A stretch of 64,000 nt of DNA from Mycolicibacterium sp. lyk4-40-TYG-92 (GCF_030209435.1 NZ_JARVRX010000005.1:1-64000), one strand, 5' to 3'; positions 45,732 through 56,068 are shown, counted from the stretch's first letter. Program-made: numbers and translations. The notes: generated by a model from the letters alone, not told the origin.

Positions 45732-48634
45732 AGCGCGGCGGCCTTGCGTCGTCGCTTCGCGGGTGCTTCCGACAGCACGACAGTGGGCAACAACTCCGCG
45801 AGGAATTGCCCGGTGTAGCTGTCCGGGGTGGCCGCGACGTCCTCCGGTGTACCGGACACCACAACCGTGCCGCCGCCCGCGCCGCCCTCGGGACCCATGT
45901 CCACGATCCAGTCCGAGGTCTTGATCACGTCGAGGTTGTGTTCGATGACGATGACGGTGTTGCCCTTGTCGACCAGACCGTTGATCACCTTGAGCAGCTT
46001 GCGGATGTCCTCGAAGTGCAGACCGGTGGTCGGCTCGTCGAGGATGTAGACGGTGCGCCCGGTGGACCGCTTCTGCAGCTCGGCGGCCAGCTTCACCCGC
46101 TGCGCCTCGCCACCGGAGAGCGTCGGGGCCGGCTGGCCCAGCCGCACGTAGCCCAGGCCGACGTCGACGAGCGTCTTGAGGTACCGGTGGATCGAGCTGA
46201 TGGGCTCGAAGAACTCGGTGGCCTCCTCGATCGGCATGTCGAGGACCTCGGAGATGGTCTTGCCCTTGTAGTGCACCTCCAGGGTCTCCCGGTTGTAACG
46301 GGCACCGTGGCACACCTCGCACGGCACGTACACGTCCGGCAGGAAGTTCATCTCGATCTTGATGGTGCCGTCACCTGAACACGCCTCGCAGCGGCCGCCT
46401 TTGACGTTGAACGAGAACCGGCCCGGCTGATAGCCGCGGACCTTGGCCTCGGTCGTGGCCGCGAACAGCGTGCGGATCTTGTCGAACACCCCGGTGTAGG
46501 TCGCGGGATTGGAACGTGGCGTGCGGCCGATCGGCGACTGGTCCACCCGAACCAGCTTGTCCAGCTGGTCGAGCCCGTTGATCCGGGTGTGCCGGCCCGG
46601 CACCTGGCGCGCGCCGTTGAGCTTGTTGGCCATGACGGTCGCAAGGATGTCGTTGACCAGCGTCGACTTGCCCGACCCCGAGACGCCCGTGACCGACGTC
46701 AGCACACCCAGCGGGAACGCCACGTCGACCTCTTTGAGGTTGTGCTCGCGCGCGCCGACCACCGTGATCTGCCGCTTGCGATCGACGGGTCGGCGGATGG
46801 CCGGGACCTCGATCTCTTCCCGGCCCGAAAGATAGGCGCCGGTAAGCGATTTCGTGTTCTTCAGCAGGTCCTTGTAGGTGCCGCTGTGCACGATCTGGCC
46901 GCCGTGCTCACCGGCCGCGGGGCCGATGTCGACGACCCAGTCGGCGTGCGCGATGGTGTCGAGGTCGTGCTCGACGACGATCAGCGTGTTGCCGAGGTCG
47001 CGCAGCCGGACCAGGGTGTCGATGAGCCGGCGGTTGTCGCGCTGGTGCAGGCCGATGGACGGCTCGTCGAGCACGTAGAGCACACCGACGAGACCCGACC
47101 CGATCTGCGTCGCGAGCCGGATGCGCTGTGCCTCACCGCCGGATAGCGTGCCCGCGGCCCGGGACAGCGTCAGGTAGTCGAGGCCGACGTCGAGCAGGAA
47201 GCCCAGGCGCGATTGCACCTCTTTGAGCACCTGGCCGGCGATGGCCTGCTCGCGCGGACCGAGCGTCAGCGCGTTGAGGAACCTCGAGCAGTCCGAAATG
47301 GACAGATCACACACCTGCGCAATGGATTTCGCGTCGTCATCCGCGGACAGGGTGACAGCCAGAATCTCCGGCTTCAGTCGGGTGCCGGCGCACTCGGGGC
47401 ACGGGATGTCCCGCATGAAGCCCTCGTAGCGTTCCTTCATCTGCTCGGACTCGGTCTGCTCCATGCGGCGCTGCAGGAACGCCAGCACGCCTTCGAAGTC
47501 GGCATAGTACGAGCGCGTGCGGCCGTACCGGTTCTTGTACCGGACGTGCACCTGGTGGTCGGAGCCTTCCAGAATGGCCTTGCGCGCCTTGGCCGGAAGC
47601 TTCTTCCACGGGGTGTCGATGTCGAAGCCCAGTTCCTCACCGAGGCCGGCCATCATGCGGGTGAAGTAGTCGGAGTTGTGGCCCATGGACCACGGCGCGA
47701 CCGCGCCCTCGGCGAGCGTCAGCTCCGGGTCCGGCACGACGAGCTCGGGGTCGACTTCCTTCTTGATGCCCAGACCGGTGCATTCCGGGCAGGCGCCGTA
47801 CGGCGAGTTGAACGAGAACGACCGCGGCTCAAGGTCATCGACTGCCAGCGGGTGCGCGTTGGGGCAGGCCAGCTTCTCGGAGAAGCGCTGCTCGCGTTGC
47901 GGATGGTTGTCGTCGCGGTCGACGAACTCGAGCACGACGATGCCGTCGGCGAGCCCCAGCGCGGTTTCGACCGAATCGGTCAGACGCTGCTTGGCACTTG
48001 CCTTGACGGTGAGGCGGTCCACGACCACCTCGATGTCGTGCTTCTCCTGCTTCTTGAGCTTCGGCGGGTCCGTCAGCGAGTGCACGACGCCGTCGACCCG
48101 CACGCGGCTGTAGCCCTGGCCGTTGAGCTTGTCGAAGAGGTCGACGAACTCACCCTTGCGGGTGCGGACCACGGGCGCCAGCACCTGGAACCGGATGCCC
48201 TCGTCCATGGCGAGCACCTGGTCGACGATCTGCTGCGGCGTCTGCCGCGCGATGCGCTCACCACACACCGGGCAGTGCGGCGTGCCGGCGCGCGCATACA
48301 GCAGCCGCAGGTAGTCGTAGACCTCGGTGATGGTGCCGACGGTCGAGCGCGGGTTGCGGTTGGTCGACTTCTGGTCGATGGACACCGCGGGCGACAGGCC
48401 CTCGATGAAGTCCACGTCGGGCTTGTCCATCTGCCCCAGGAACTGGCGGGCGTACGCCGAGAGCGACTCGACATAGCGGCGCTGGCCCTCGGCGAAGATG
48501 GTGTCGAACGCCAGCGAGCTCTTGCCCGAACCCGACAGGCCCGTGAACACGATCAGCGAGTCTCTGGGCAGGTCAAGGTCGATTCCCCGCAGGTTGTGCT
48601 CGCGCGCACCTTTGACGATCAGACGGTCTGACAC
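45728..48634 (-). CDS. uvrA: excinuclease ABC subunit A
   Basis: 968-residue damage-recognition ATPase of nucleotide excision repair. Walker A GLSGSGKS (32-39), the second GVSGSGKS, two signatures ([24 protein letters not shown]) and zinc fingers CPECTGLG and [11 protein letters not shown]...CEVCHG are intact. GTG start with GAAGGG upstream. No SOS box of the TCGAAC-N4-GTTCGA type is visible upstream. Confidence 0.98.
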   Translation of the reverse strand: MSDRLIVKGAREHNLRGIDLDLPRDSLIVFTGLSGSGKSSLAFDTIFAEGQRRYVESLSAYARQFLGQMDKPDVDFIEGLSPAVSIDQKSTNRNPRSTVGTITEVYDYLRLLYARAGTPHCPVCGERIARQTPQQIVDQVLAMDEGIRFQVLAPVVRTRKGEFVDLFDKLNGQGYSRVRVDGVVHSLTDPPKLKKQEKHDIEVVVDRLTVKASAKQRLTDSVETALGLADGIVVLEFVDRDDNHPQREQRFSEKLACPNAHPLAVDDLEPRSFSFNSPYGACPECTGLGIKKEVDPELVVPDPELTLAEGAVAPWSMGHNSDYFTRMMAGLGEELGFDIDTPWKKLPAKARKAILEGSDHQVHVRYKNRYGRTRSYYADFEGVLAFLQRRMEQTESEQMKERYEGFMRDIPCPECAGTRLKPEILAVTLSADDDAKSIAQVCDLSISDCSRFLNALTLGPREQAIAGQVLKEVQSRLGFLLDVGLDYLTLSRAAGTLSGGEAQRIRLATQIGSGLVGVLYVLDEPSIGLHQRDNRRLIDTLVRLRDLGNTLIVVEHDLDTIAHADWVVDIGPAAGEHGGQIVHSGTYKDLLKNTKSLTGAYLSGREEIEVPAIRRPVDRKRQITVVGAREHNLKEVDVAFPLGVLTSVTGVSGSGKSTLVNDILATVMANKLNGARQVPGRHTRINGLDQLDKLVRVDQSPIGRTPRSNPATYTGVFDKIRTLFAATTEAKVRGYQPGRFSFNVKGGRCEACSGDGTIKIEMNFLPDVYVPCEVCHGARYNRETLEVHYKGKTISEVLDMPIEEATEFFEPISSIHRYLKTLVDVGLGYVRLGQPAPTLSGGEAQRVKLAAELQKRSTGRTVYILDEPTTGLHFEDIRKLLKVINGLVDKGNTVIVIEHNLDVIKTSDWIVDMGPEGGAGGGTVVVSGTPEDVAATPDSYTGQFLAELLPTVVLSEAPAKRRRKAAAL

Positions 48635-48708
48635 ACGTATCCCTTCACCGGTCTGGGCAGTCCAGACACCACAGCGCCATGCTATGTGTCCCCACCGACA
48701 AGTCCGGA

Positions 48709-48714
48709 TACGGT
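48709..48714 (+). promoter_or_regulatory. -10 element, probable leaderless start
   Basis: TACGGT then six bases then the ATG at 48721. Confidence 0.55.
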
Positions 48715-48720
48715 GGCGTC

Positions 48721-49395
48721 ATGACAGTCGTCAATGACACGTACACCGGCCACGTCGACGCAGGCACCGCGGCACGTCGCACCCTCCCCGCCGCGACGAT
48801 CGTCAAGGCATCGGTCGGACCGATGGACAACAACGCGTACCTCATCACATGTTCCGCGACCGGAAAGACGCTGCTCATCGACGCCGCGAACGACGGACCC
48901 GCGCTCGTCGAGCTGATCAGGTCGCAGGCGCCGGACGTCGAACTCATCGTCACCAGCCACCAGCACTTCGACCACTGGCAGGCCCTGGCAGAAGTGGCCG
49001 AGGCCACAGGTGCACCCACCGCCGCACACGCTCTGGACGCCGAGCCGCTGCCGGTGAAGCCCGACCGGATCCTCGCCGACGGCGACACCATCACGATCGG
49101 CGACCTGACGTTCGACGTCATCCACCTGCAAGGTCACACCGAGGGTTCGGTGGCGCTGGCGCTGCGCGGCGCCGACGGCGAGGTCACCCACCTGTTCACC
49201 GGCGACTGCTTGTTTCCCGGCGGCGTCGGCAAGACCTGGCAGGAAGGTGACTTCGAGCGACTGCTCGGAGACGTCACCCGCAAGGTCTTCGACATCTACC
49301 CCGATTCGACTGTCATCTACCCCGGGCACGGCGACGACACCACACTCGGCACCGAGCGGCCACACCTCGAGGAGTGGCGGGCGCGCGGCTGGTAG
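48721..49395 (+). CDS. metallo-beta-lactamase fold hydrolase (Rv1637c-like)
   Basis: 224 residues. The metal site TSHQHFDHW gives His80-x-His82-x-Asp84-His85; later ligands are in HLQGHTEGS, LFTGDCLFPGG and YPGHGDDTT. The layout is of the glyoxalase II-like group that hydrolyses thioesters. Divergent from uvrA. Substrate unknown. Confidence 0.92.
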   Translation: MTVVNDTYTGHVDAGTAARRTLPAATIVKASVGPMDNNAYLITCSATGKTLLIDAANDGPALVELIRSQAPDVELIVTSHQHFDHWQALAEVAEATGAPTAAHALDAEPLPVKPDRILADGDTITIGDLTFDVIHLQGHTEGSVALALRGADGEVTHLFTGDCLFPGGVGKTWQEGDFERLLGDVTRKVFDIYPDSTVIYPGHGDDTTLGTERPHLEEWRARGW

Positions 49396-49407
49396 CCGGT
49401 TGGCCCG

Positions 49408-50196
49408 TCAACCCACGCAGTGACCTGTCGGGACCGGTTGGGTGTTGCCGACCAGCGCGAGTTGGGGCCCGACTTCCTTCGCGGTCAGCGCGAAACTGGT
49501 ATCGGGGTCGTCCTGCGCCGCCCCGAAGACGACACCACGCACCCGGCCGTCCAGGTCGACGATGGGTCCGCCTGAATTTCCTTGCTGCACAGCACCTCTG
49601 AGGGCATACACCTCGCGCGTCACCGTGCCGGTGCGGAAGATGTCCGGCCCTTGGAGTTTGATGACCTCACGTACCCGGACCGGTTTGGCCTCGTACGGAC
49701 CGCCATGGGGGAACCCGAGTGCGGCCGCGTCGGCACCGCTGACGGCAGGCGCCTCAGAGAACATCAACGGCGCGGTCGGCAGGTCCGGGATCGCGAGAAT
49801 CGAGATGTCCAGGTTCGGGTCGAACGACACCACCTGGCCGTCGTACTTCGTGCCGCCGACTTCCACGGACACTTCGTCGGTCCCTGCGACGCCATGCGCC
49901 GTCGTCATCACGCGCTTGGGTCCGACCACAAACCCGGTGCCCTCCAAGCGCTTTCGGCAGCTGTGCGCCACTCCGTGAACGCGCACCACGCTCGCTTGTG
50001 CGGCAGTCACCGCGGGGTTGGCGGCCACGTTGGGGTCGGGAGGGGCGACGGTCGGGATCGTCGATTCGGTCTCCGACACGATCGCCGATGTCGTCGCAGG
50101 TGCGGCGGGCTGGTTCTTGCCCGCGCAGCCGGCGATCAGTGTGGCGGCCAATGACAACGTCACCCATGACGTACGGACGAGACTTCTTCGAGTCAT
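49408..50196 (-). CDS. exported trypsin-like serine protease, lipoprotein
   Basis: 262 residues. Lipobox LIAGC with Cys24 predicts membrane anchoring outside the cytoplasm, followed by a Thr/Pro-rich linker. The chymotrypsin-fold triad is His101 (MTTAHGV), Asp130 (DPNLDISIL) and Ser208 (QQGNSGGP). There is no PDZ domain. It resembles the protease domain of MarP, without its membrane channel. A TAAAGT -10 lies seven bases before the ATG. Confidence 0.88.
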   Translation of the reverse strand: MTRRSLVRTSWVTLSLAATLIAGCAGKNQPAAPATTSAIVSETESTIPTVAPPDPNVAANPAVTAAQASVVRVHGVAHSCRKRLEGTGFVVGPKRVMTTAHGVAGTDEVSVEVGGTKYDGQVVSFDPNLDISILAIPDLPTAPLMFSEAPAVSGADAAALGFPHGGPYEAKPVRVREVIKLQGPDIFRTGTVTREVYALRGAVQQGNSGGPIVDLDGRVRGVVFGAAQDDPDTSFALTAKEVGPQLALVGNTQPVPTGHCVG

Positions 50197-50224
50197 GGCG
50201 CGAACTTTACGGGCACGAAAAAAC

Positions 50225-50255
50225 TGAGGCCCCCGGCAGTCTGCCGGGGGCCTCA
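50225..50255 (-). terminator. intrinsic terminator of the universal stress protein gene
   Basis: A 14-base perfect stem (TGAGGCCCCCGGCA / TGCCGGGGGCCTCA, three-base loop) followed on the minus strand by a run of six T (50218-50223). Starts 15 bases past the stop of the universal stress protein. Confidence 0.88.
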
Positions 50256-50269
50256 GAAAAATCCGAATC

Positions 50270-50716
50270 CTACGAGGTGTGGACGATCAGCACGTCGACC
50301 TTGGCGCGGCGGGCCACGTTGGCCGGCACCGAGCCCAGCAGCCGGCCGGCGATGGTGCTCAGACCGACGTTACCGACGACGAGCAGATCAGCGTTGGAAT
50401 TCTCAGCCAAGTCGACGAGCGCGTCGACGGGAGCGCCGACGATGGCCTTCTCTTCGACCTGGGTGGCGCCCGCGGCCTCGGCGCGGTCCCGCGCCTCACG
50501 CAGGATCGCGTAGATCGGCGCATCGCCGTGCACCTTGTAACCCTCGTCCTTCAGGACATCGGCCGCACGCTGATCATCGGCGTGCGGGAAATAGGCGGTT
50601 GCCACGACCAACTTCGCATTGGCCCCCGCGGCGATCTGGGCAGCGCGCTCCACAGCGCGCAGTGACGAATCCGATCCGTCCGTACCGACGACCACGGTCT
50701 GGTAGCCGCTCATCAA
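50270..50716 (-). CDS. universal stress protein (Rv1636-like)
   Basis: 148 residues, single UspA domain: VVVGTDGSDSSLRAVERAA at the start and the nucleotide loop VVGNVGLSTIAGRLLGSV at the end, which fits G-x2-G-x9-G-S. The M. tuberculosis counterpart binds cAMP. GGGAGG precedes the ATG. Monocistronic, with its own terminator; the 237 bases upstream hold no gene. Confidence 0.94.
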   Translation of the reverse strand: MMSGYQTVVVGTDGSDSSLRAVERAAQIAAGANAKLVVATAYFPHADDQRAADVLKDEGYKVHGDAPIYAILREARDRAEAAGATQVEEKAIVGAPVDALVDLAENSNADLLVVGNVGLSTIAGRLLGSVPANVARRAKVDVLIVHTS

Positions 50717-50953
50717 TGGCCTCCCGTTATCCAGGTTTGTGTATCCGGCGTTCTGTCCGGCATCCCCGCAGACAGTAGCCGCTGAATCGTGGCCATTGGT
50801 GCGGTTTCACCACACAAGTTCGCCGGGAACACCGTGAAAAATGTGCTTTACCGGCACCGATGTTAGCGGCCGTCGCCGCAACGGGCTTGCCAATAGTGAC
50901 GAAACGATCCGGTGTTTCGTCCCGTGAGATGGAACGCTTCGGACCCTCGATCG

Positions 50954-51814
50954 TTAGCCACGACCGAAATACAGCTCCTGCGTGGCGACGCACACCAATT
51001 GCCCGGCGCGGTTGTACATCGTCCCGCTGGCCAGTCCGCGGCCCCCGATTCCGCTCGGCGAAGTCTGGTCGGACAGTACCCAATCGCTCAGGTCCACCGG
51101 CCGGTGAAACCACAGCGCGTGGTCGATCAGCGCCGAGAAGGTGTGGGCCGGCAGCGCGCCGCGCGGGATCATCGCCGCCTCCAGCATGGTGGTGCCGGTC
51201 AGGTATGTCAGCAGCCCGGCGTGCAGGGCCGGGTCCCCGGGGATGGCGTCGGTCGGGCGCCACCACATCCGCAGATGCGGTGCCGAATCCGGTGAGTCTT
51301 TGGCCAGCCGCGGGTGCGGATCGATGTAGCGAAGCTCGAACGGTTGGTCACGAACCCAGAAGCCACCCGATTCATCGGCGTAGTCGGCGAGCTGCTCGGC
51401 CATGGTCGGTACCGAAAGCGGTTCTGGCACATCAGGAATGGTCGCCTGGTAGTCGAGCGCGTCGACCGGGGCACTGAACGACGCCAGCGCCTCGAGCAGG
51501 ATCTCGCCGTCCTGCAGGGCGGTGATGCGGCGCGTCGCGAGCGTGCCGCCGTCGCGCGCGGCGTCGACCTGAACCTCGACGGGCTTACGCGCATCACCGG
51601 CACGCAGGTAGTAGACGTGCAGGCTGTGCGCACTGCGTCCTGGCGCGGTCCGGCTCGCCGCCACCAGCACCTGACCGGCGAGATGACCGCCGGCAATGTG
51701 GTGGCTGGGATTGTCGAGCTGGGTGGCCACGAAATGGTGGTCATCGGTCTGATCCACCAGCAGCGTGCTCACGAGATCAGACAAGGTCGGCGAACTGTAC
51801 GTCACCTGAGGCAT
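50954..51814 (-). CDS. tesB: acyl-CoA thioesterase II (TesB)
   Basis: 286 residues, double hot-dog fold: first unit with HHIAGGHLAGQVLVAASRTAP and VHVYYLRAGDARKPVEVQV-like strands, second with SALIDHALWFHRPVDLSDWVL and RGLASGTMYNRAGQLVCVATQE. Catalytic Asp and Gln/Thr sites of TesB lie in these segments. Releases free fatty acids from acyl-CoA in the cytoplasm. A downstream tail gene of similar lipid function (desaturase) lies 2 kb away. Confidence 0.93.
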   Translation of the reverse strand: MPQVTYSSPTLSDLVSTLLVDQTDDHHFVATQLDNPSHHIAGGHLAGQVLVAASRTAPGRSAHSLHVYYLRAGDARKPVEVQVDAARDGGTLATRRITALQDGEILLEALASFSAPVDALDYQATIPDVPEPLSVPTMAEQLADYADESGGFWVRDQPFELRYIDPHPRLAKDSPDSAPHLRMWWRPTDAIPGDPALHAGLLTYLTGTTMLEAAMIPRGALPAHTFSALIDHALWFHRPVDLSDWVLSDQTSPSGIGGRGLASGTMYNRAGQLVCVATQELYFGRG

Positions 51815-52283
51815 CTTGCCTGAGGCATTTGGACACCCACCTGGTCGGTGGCGATGATCACTTCGACGAGCAGCCGCTCGCCTGCTCCGTCGTCACCTGC
51901 GCCGCCAGGCGGCCCGCGAAGCCGCCCGCCGGCCTGAGCGACATGGGACACGCCGCCCAAGACAATGATCGGGCTGTCAAGGCCCACGGACAGAACGGGG
52001 ATCAGCGGCTCCATGCTGGCTTCTCAACACCGAAGTTGCCACCGCTGACCACCTCGCGCGGGACGCATACAGGCAACCATGCCGTCTCCGTCGCTATTGG
52101 GTAGGTACCCCGGGTGTTGGTCGCTACACCGAACCTCGGGACATCGTTGAGCACATTTGATTTGGTGCAGAACTGGCACGGGACTTCGAGGGTGTCATGG
52201 GAGCCGAAGCTGAAGTGGCTGGCCGAATTTCATTCGCATTATCGCGGTTGCGCACCGAACGGGGCCTGATCTGCGGTGTTCAG
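51815..52283. other. about 470 bases without a supported gene
   Basis: Only short open frames without good starts or recognisable products (for example 51802-52014 minus and 51829-52104 plus). Composition is less GC-rich around 52130-52250. It could be degraded coding sequence next to the tRNA-Cys gene; no terminal repeats or integrase remnants seen. Confidence 0.5.
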
Positions 52284-52323
52284 CTGGAAGCTCGGCAGGT
52301 GGTGTCACCTGCCGAGCTTCCAG
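52284..52323 (-). terminator. 18-bp perfect hairpin after tRNA-Cys
   Basis: CTGGAAGCTCGGCAGGTG (52284-52301) and its exact inverse (52306-52323) with a four-base loop, three bases past the tRNA 3' end. No U-tract, but the long stem and position fit a terminator. Confidence 0.65.
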
Positions 52324-52326
52324 TAG

Positions 52327-52400
52327 TGGAGCGAGTGACGGGATTCGAACCCGTGTGAACGGCTTTGCAGGCCGGTGCCTAGCCACTCAGCCACACCCGC
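52327..52400 (-). tRNA. tRNA-Cys (anticodon GCA)
   Basis: Minus-strand cloverleaf: acceptor GCGGGTG pairs with CACTCGC (one G-U), anticodon loop CTGCAAA gives GCA, T-arm GGGTTCGAATCCC is canonical, discriminator U, and CCA is encoded. 74 bases including CCA. Confidence 0.96.
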
Positions 52401-52460
52401 ACTGATCACCACAGTGCCAGCCGGGCCGCCACGCGCCCAGAGTTGAGATCGCGGTGATTG

Positions 52461-53231
52461 CTACCCCTCGCAGCAATCCCCTACCGGCCGACCGACCACC
52501 GGGCCACCCTGCGGCCAGCCTGCGGGCGAGTCCTCCCACGGTTCCTGACGGCCGTACGGGGTCAGGTCCAGGAACGGATATCCGACTGCCGAGTGGTCGA
52601 GCCCGCGCGCATACGCCGAATACGTGTGGAACACCTCGTCGCCGCGGCGCAGGAAAACGCTTGCGCCGGGCCAGTCTCCCCGCAGGTCGTCGTCGGACCA
52701 GCCGTCGGCGTGCAGTTCCTCGAGGGACTTGTAGTTGTATTCGACCGGCGCCCTGGCTGGGTCGAGAGTCACATGGAAGTCGTAGGTGAAGTCGCCGTCG
52801 CGCGACGAGTACCACGGGAACGTCCAGCCGTGCTGGTCTCGGTACCGGGCAATGCTCTCGTACGGCGCCCGGGACACGCATGCGAACGTCACGCCCTTGC
52901 CGTGCAACAACTCTCGGTCCCCTTCTGTGAACGTCAGGTCAGCTGCGGCGGTGCAACTCGGGCACCCGGCATCGATCGCGTCGATCCACATGAAGTGGTG
53001 GATGTAGAGCTGACTGCGGCCCTCGAACATGTCCAGCAGGCGGACGGCGCCGTCGGGTCCGTCGAAGACGTAGTCCTTCTCGATCTTCACCATCGGGAGT
53101 CGACGGCGTTCGGCGTTGACGGCGTCACGCAGGTGCGTCGCCTCCCGTTCCCGGGCCAGCAGCTTCGTGCGAGCCCCGATCCATTCCTCTCGTGTGACGA
53201 CATCGGGATAGGCGGTTGGTTGTGCTGACAT
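52461..53231 (-). CDS. DUF899 family thioredoxin-like protein
   Basis: 256 residues from the ATG at 53231. The family pattern RRRLPMVKIEKDYVFDGPDG, HHFMWIDAIDAGCPSCTAAADL (with a CPSC pair) and FPWYSSRDGDFTYDFHVT is present. The fold resembles thioredoxin/peroxiredoxin, but the role is unknown. Divergent from the MgtC gene. Confidence 0.88.
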   Translation of the reverse strand: MSAQPTAYPDVVTREEWIGARTKLLAREREATHLRDAVNAERRRLPMVKIEKDYVFDGPDGAVRLLDMFEGRSQLYIHHFMWIDAIDAGCPSCTAAADLTFTEGDRELLHGKGVTFACVSRAPYESIARYRDQHGWTFPWYSSRDGDFTYDFHVTLDPARAPVEYNYKSLEELHADGWSDDDLRGDWPGASVFLRRGDEVFHTYSAYARGLDHSAVGYPFLDLTPYGRQEPWEDSPAGWPQGGPVVGRPVGDCCEG

Positions 53232-53315
53232 GGCATCACTCCTCTCAAATCGGCCTATACGAAGACAGACTCCGACTGCCGCCAAAAGTCATCGGCCCGC
53301 GTTAGTTTGTCCCTC

Positions 53316-54047
53316 ATGGAGTGGCTGGCAGATCCCGCCTTTTTCGGCGGGCCCGGGCAGGGCTCGCGGCAGATCATCGAACTCGTGGTCGCGTTCGGCC
53401 TGACCGCGCTCATCGGACTGGAACGCGAAATCCAGGGCAAGAGTGCGGGTTTGCGTACGCAGACCATCGTCGGTACCGCGGCGGCGCTGATCATGCTGGT
53501 CAGCAAGTACGGGTTCGGCGACGTGCTGACCCCCGGCCTGGTGGTCGTCGACCCGTCGCGTGTCGCGGCCCAGATCGTTTCGGGTATCGGATTCCTCGGC
53601 GCGGGCATCATCATCGTGCGCCGGGGTTCGGTGCACGGACTGACCACCGCGGCCTCGGTGTGGGAGTCGGCAGCGATCGGCATGGCGGCCGGCGCGGGAC
53701 TGTTGCTGCTGGCCACCGTGATGACCGGCATGCACCTGCTGATCATCATCGGATTCATGCCACTGGCCCGTCGCCTGGCTTCGCGACTGGGCGGGTCGGT
53801 GCGCCTGCACATCACCTACGCCGACGACCGCGGCGTCCTTCGCGACGTGCTCCAGGCGTGCGGCCGGCGGGACTGGCAGGTCACCGACCTGGAAGCCGAT
53901 CCACCCGGAGAACCCCTCGAAGCGCCACCAGGCTATGTCGGTGTCCAGGTGACATTGGCCGGCTCCGGTGTCGTCGGGGCCGCCGCCGTGCTGGCCCTGC
54001 TCGACGGGGTCATCGGTGTGCGTCAAATCACAGAAGACCCCGACTGA
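53316..54047 (+). CDS. MgtC/SapB family membrane protein
   Basis: 243 residues from the ATG at 53316 (TTG at 53307 is an alternative). The MgtC signature is clear: ALIGLEREIQGKSAGLRTQTIV, VSGIGFLGAGIIIVRRGSVHGLTTAASVWESAAIGMAAG. About five membrane segments, then a C-terminal ~90-residue ACT-like cytoplasmic domain. MgtC proteins support growth at low magnesium and in macrophages, partly by inhibiting ATP synthase. This may be one of several paralogues. Confidence 0.92.
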   Translation: MEWLADPAFFGGPGQGSRQIIELVVAFGLTALIGLEREIQGKSAGLRTQTIVGTAAALIMLVSKYGFGDVLTPGLVVVDPSRVAAQIVSGIGFLGAGIIIVRRGSVHGLTTAASVWESAAIGMAAGAGLLLLATVMTGMHLLIIIGFMPLARRLASRLGGSVRLHITYADDRGVLRDVLQACGRRDWQVTDLEADPPGEPLEAPPGYVGVQVTLAGSGVVGAAAVLALLDGVIGVRQITEDPD

Positions 54048-54114
54048 CGGCCGCGGATGCGGGTCAACGCCCGTTGTTCCTGTACGTTCCGCAGAACTAA
54101 GGGTGACGGGACGT

Positions 54115-55095
54115 ATGACGCGCGAATTGACAGATTCTGAATACTTGGCCGAACTGGAGTCGGTGGCCGCCGACGCTCTCAACCAGCATCTGTCGCGATC
54201 GGTTCACTGGTATCCGCACGACTATGTGCCGTGGGCCAATGGGAAGAACTACGCGGCGGCGGGCGGCCAGGATTGGGACCCGGAACAGTCCCAGCTGAGT
54301 GAGCTGGCCAGGGCCGCGATGATCACCAACCTGCTCACGGAGGACAACCTCCCGTCCTACCACCGCGAGGCGATGGGCCATTTGTCGCTGGACAGCGCGT
54401 GGGGCACATGGGTCAACCGGTGGACCGCGGAGGAGAACCGGCACGGTATCGCTCTGCGCGACTACCTGGTGGTGAACCGTGGCGTGGACCCGATTGCTCT
54501 CGAGCAGGCACGGATCGAGCACGTAACCAACGGATTCGCGCCGACCGCCGAGGAGGAGGAAGCCATCGGCGCCGGCGCTCTGATGGCCATCGTCTATCCG
54601 ACATTCCAGGAACTGGCCACAAGGGTCAGCCATCGCAACACCGGCAAGGTCTGCAACGACCCTGTGGCCGATCGCCTGCTGCAACGAGTGGCGGCCGATG
54701 AAAACCTGCACATGATTTTCTACCGGCAGATGAGTGCCGCTGCACTCGATCTGGCGCCAGACCAGACACTGCACTCGATCGCCTCGGTCATCGAGAAGTT
54801 CCGGATGCCCGGGACCGGCATGCCGAACTTCCGCCGCTACGGCGTTCTGATGGCCAAGCACGGAATCTACGATCTGCGACAGCATCTGGAGGAAGTCGTC
54901 TTGCCTCCGCTGCGTCAGTGGAAGATCTTCGACCGCACCGATTTCACCGCCCGCGGCGAGAAGCGCCGCGAGGAACTGGCTGCCTATCTGGAAACCATGG
55001 CGGCGCAAGCCAGCAGGTTTGAGGAACAACGCGACCGGCTGTTGGCGCGCGAAGCCGCACGCCAAGAAGAGCGCCAACCGACGGCAGTCGGCTAA
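54115..55095 (+). CDS. acyl-ACP desaturase (DesA family)
   Basis: 326 residues. Di-iron motifs EENRH (106-110) and DENLH (195-199), each with a preceding single Glu helix, define soluble acyl-ACP desaturases. Introduces a double bond in fatty acyl-ACP. The C-terminus is a charged tail. Closest in length to DesA1 of M. tuberculosis, but the context differs, so a paralogue is possible. A TACGTT element lies about 29 bases upstream. Confidence 0.92.
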   Translation: MTRELTDSEYLAELESVAADALNQHLSRSVHWYPHDYVPWANGKNYAAAGGQDWDPEQSQLSELARAAMITNLLTEDNLPSYHREAMGHLSLDSAWGTWVNRWTAEENRHGIALRDYLVVNRGVDPIALEQARIEHVTNGFAPTAEEEEAIGAGALMAIVYPTFQELATRVSHRNTGKVCNDPVADRLLQRVAADENLHMIFYRQMSAAALDLAPDQTLHSIASVIEKFRMPGTGMPNFRRYGVLMAKHGIYDLRQHLEEVVLPPLRQWKIFDRTDFTARGEKRREELAAYLETMAAQASRFEEQRDRLLAREAARQEERQPTAVG

Positions 55096-55118
55096 ACGCG
55101 CTTACGAATCAGGGCTGG

Positions 55119-56024
55119 TCAATCCGCGATCGCCTGGCGGACGTGTCCGGCGATCATCTCGTACACGCCGTGCGTGACGTCCGTTGCGTTGCTCATGATG
55201 TTGTAGCCGTGGTCGACTCCGGGCACCTCGTGGTACTCCACCAAAGCACCGACCGCGTCCAGCTTCTGGGCGTACCGCCATGCCTCGTCGCGCAGCCGGT
55301 CGTACTCAGCGGTGACGATCAACGCCGGGGCGATGCCGTGGATGCCGTCGGCGTTGTTGCCCCATGCCGGCGAGGCCAGCCGATCGCGGCGCCGGGCGGT
55401 GTCGGGGATGTACGCGGTGTCGAACACCTCGCTCATCCAGGGCCGCATCACGGCCTTGTCCCCCAGCGCAGAACGCTTGTCCTTGCTGGCCGTCACCAAA
55501 TCCAGTGGCGCATAGTGCAGCATCTGCAGTTTGAGCGCAGGTCCGCCTTCTTGCAGGGCAAGCCGAGCCGCGGCCGCGGACAGGCTGCCACCGGCGCTCT
55601 GCCCACCCACACAGAGCTTGCCGCCGTCCCAGTCCCGGTCAGCGGCGGATGCCCAGACGAGAACGTCGTACACCTGCTCGACGGGGGCCGGAAACCGGTG
55701 CCCCGGCGCCAGCACGTAATCGGTGTTCACCACAACGACATTCGCGTGCGCGGCGAGGAAACGGCACCAGGGATCGTCCTGTTCGCGGTGGCCGACGACG
55801 AAGCCACCACCGTGGACGTTGACGTAGACACCTGCCGCATTACCACTCGGCTCTGGCCAGTACACCGTTGCCGCCGCATCGCCGTGCCGGGTCGGAATCA
55901 CCACCGACGTTGTGTTGCCAACGATTTCAGGAAATCGAACGCCCGGCTTCGGCGCCGGATTGATAGTGGACGAGAACAGTCGGGCAACCGCATCGGCAAC
56001 GATTGGTCTGGCGAGGATTGACAC
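55119..56024 (-). CDS. alpha/beta hydrolase of the HSL/LipN type
   Basis: 301 residues. Oxyanion motif HGGG (71-74), nucleophile elbow GQSAG (Ser143), acidic residue in TAEYDRLRDE and His in VPGVDHGYN give the full hormone-sensitive lipase triad. GTG at 56024 is preferred. Last gene after the MFS pump (44-base gap) on the uvrB strand. Short-chain ester or lipid hydrolase. Confidence 0.88.
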   Translation of the reverse strand: MSILARPIVADAVARLFSSTINPAPKPGVRFPEIVGNTTSVVIPTRHGDAAATVYWPEPSGNAAGVYVNVHGGGFVVGHREQDDPWCRFLAAHANVVVVNTDYVLAPGHRFPAPVEQVYDVLVWASAADRDWDGGKLCVGGQSAGGSLSAAAARLALQEGGPALKLQMLHYAPLDLVTASKDKRSALGDKAVMRPWMSEVFDTAYIPDTARRRDRLASPAWGNNADGIHGIAPALIVTAEYDRLRDEAWRYAQKLDAVGALVEYHEVPGVDHGYNIMSNATDVTHGVYEMIAGHVRQAIAD

Positions 56025-56068
56025 GAAGCCGACTGTACCGACGCCCGAACCGAAACCGTCGAACGTGG

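Noticed and set aside
48635..48720. SOS box upstream of uvrA
   Set aside because: No TCGAAC-N4-GTTCGA-like palindrome is present in the divergent region; damage control cannot be claimed from sequence.
50727..51266. Minus-strand frame overlapping tesB
   Set aside because: Out of frame with the intact thioesterase; Arg-rich shadow.
51829..52104. Small plus-strand frame in the gap before tRNA-Cys
   Set aside because: No start with a good ribosome site, no recognisable product, repeats and Pro/Ala-rich composition.
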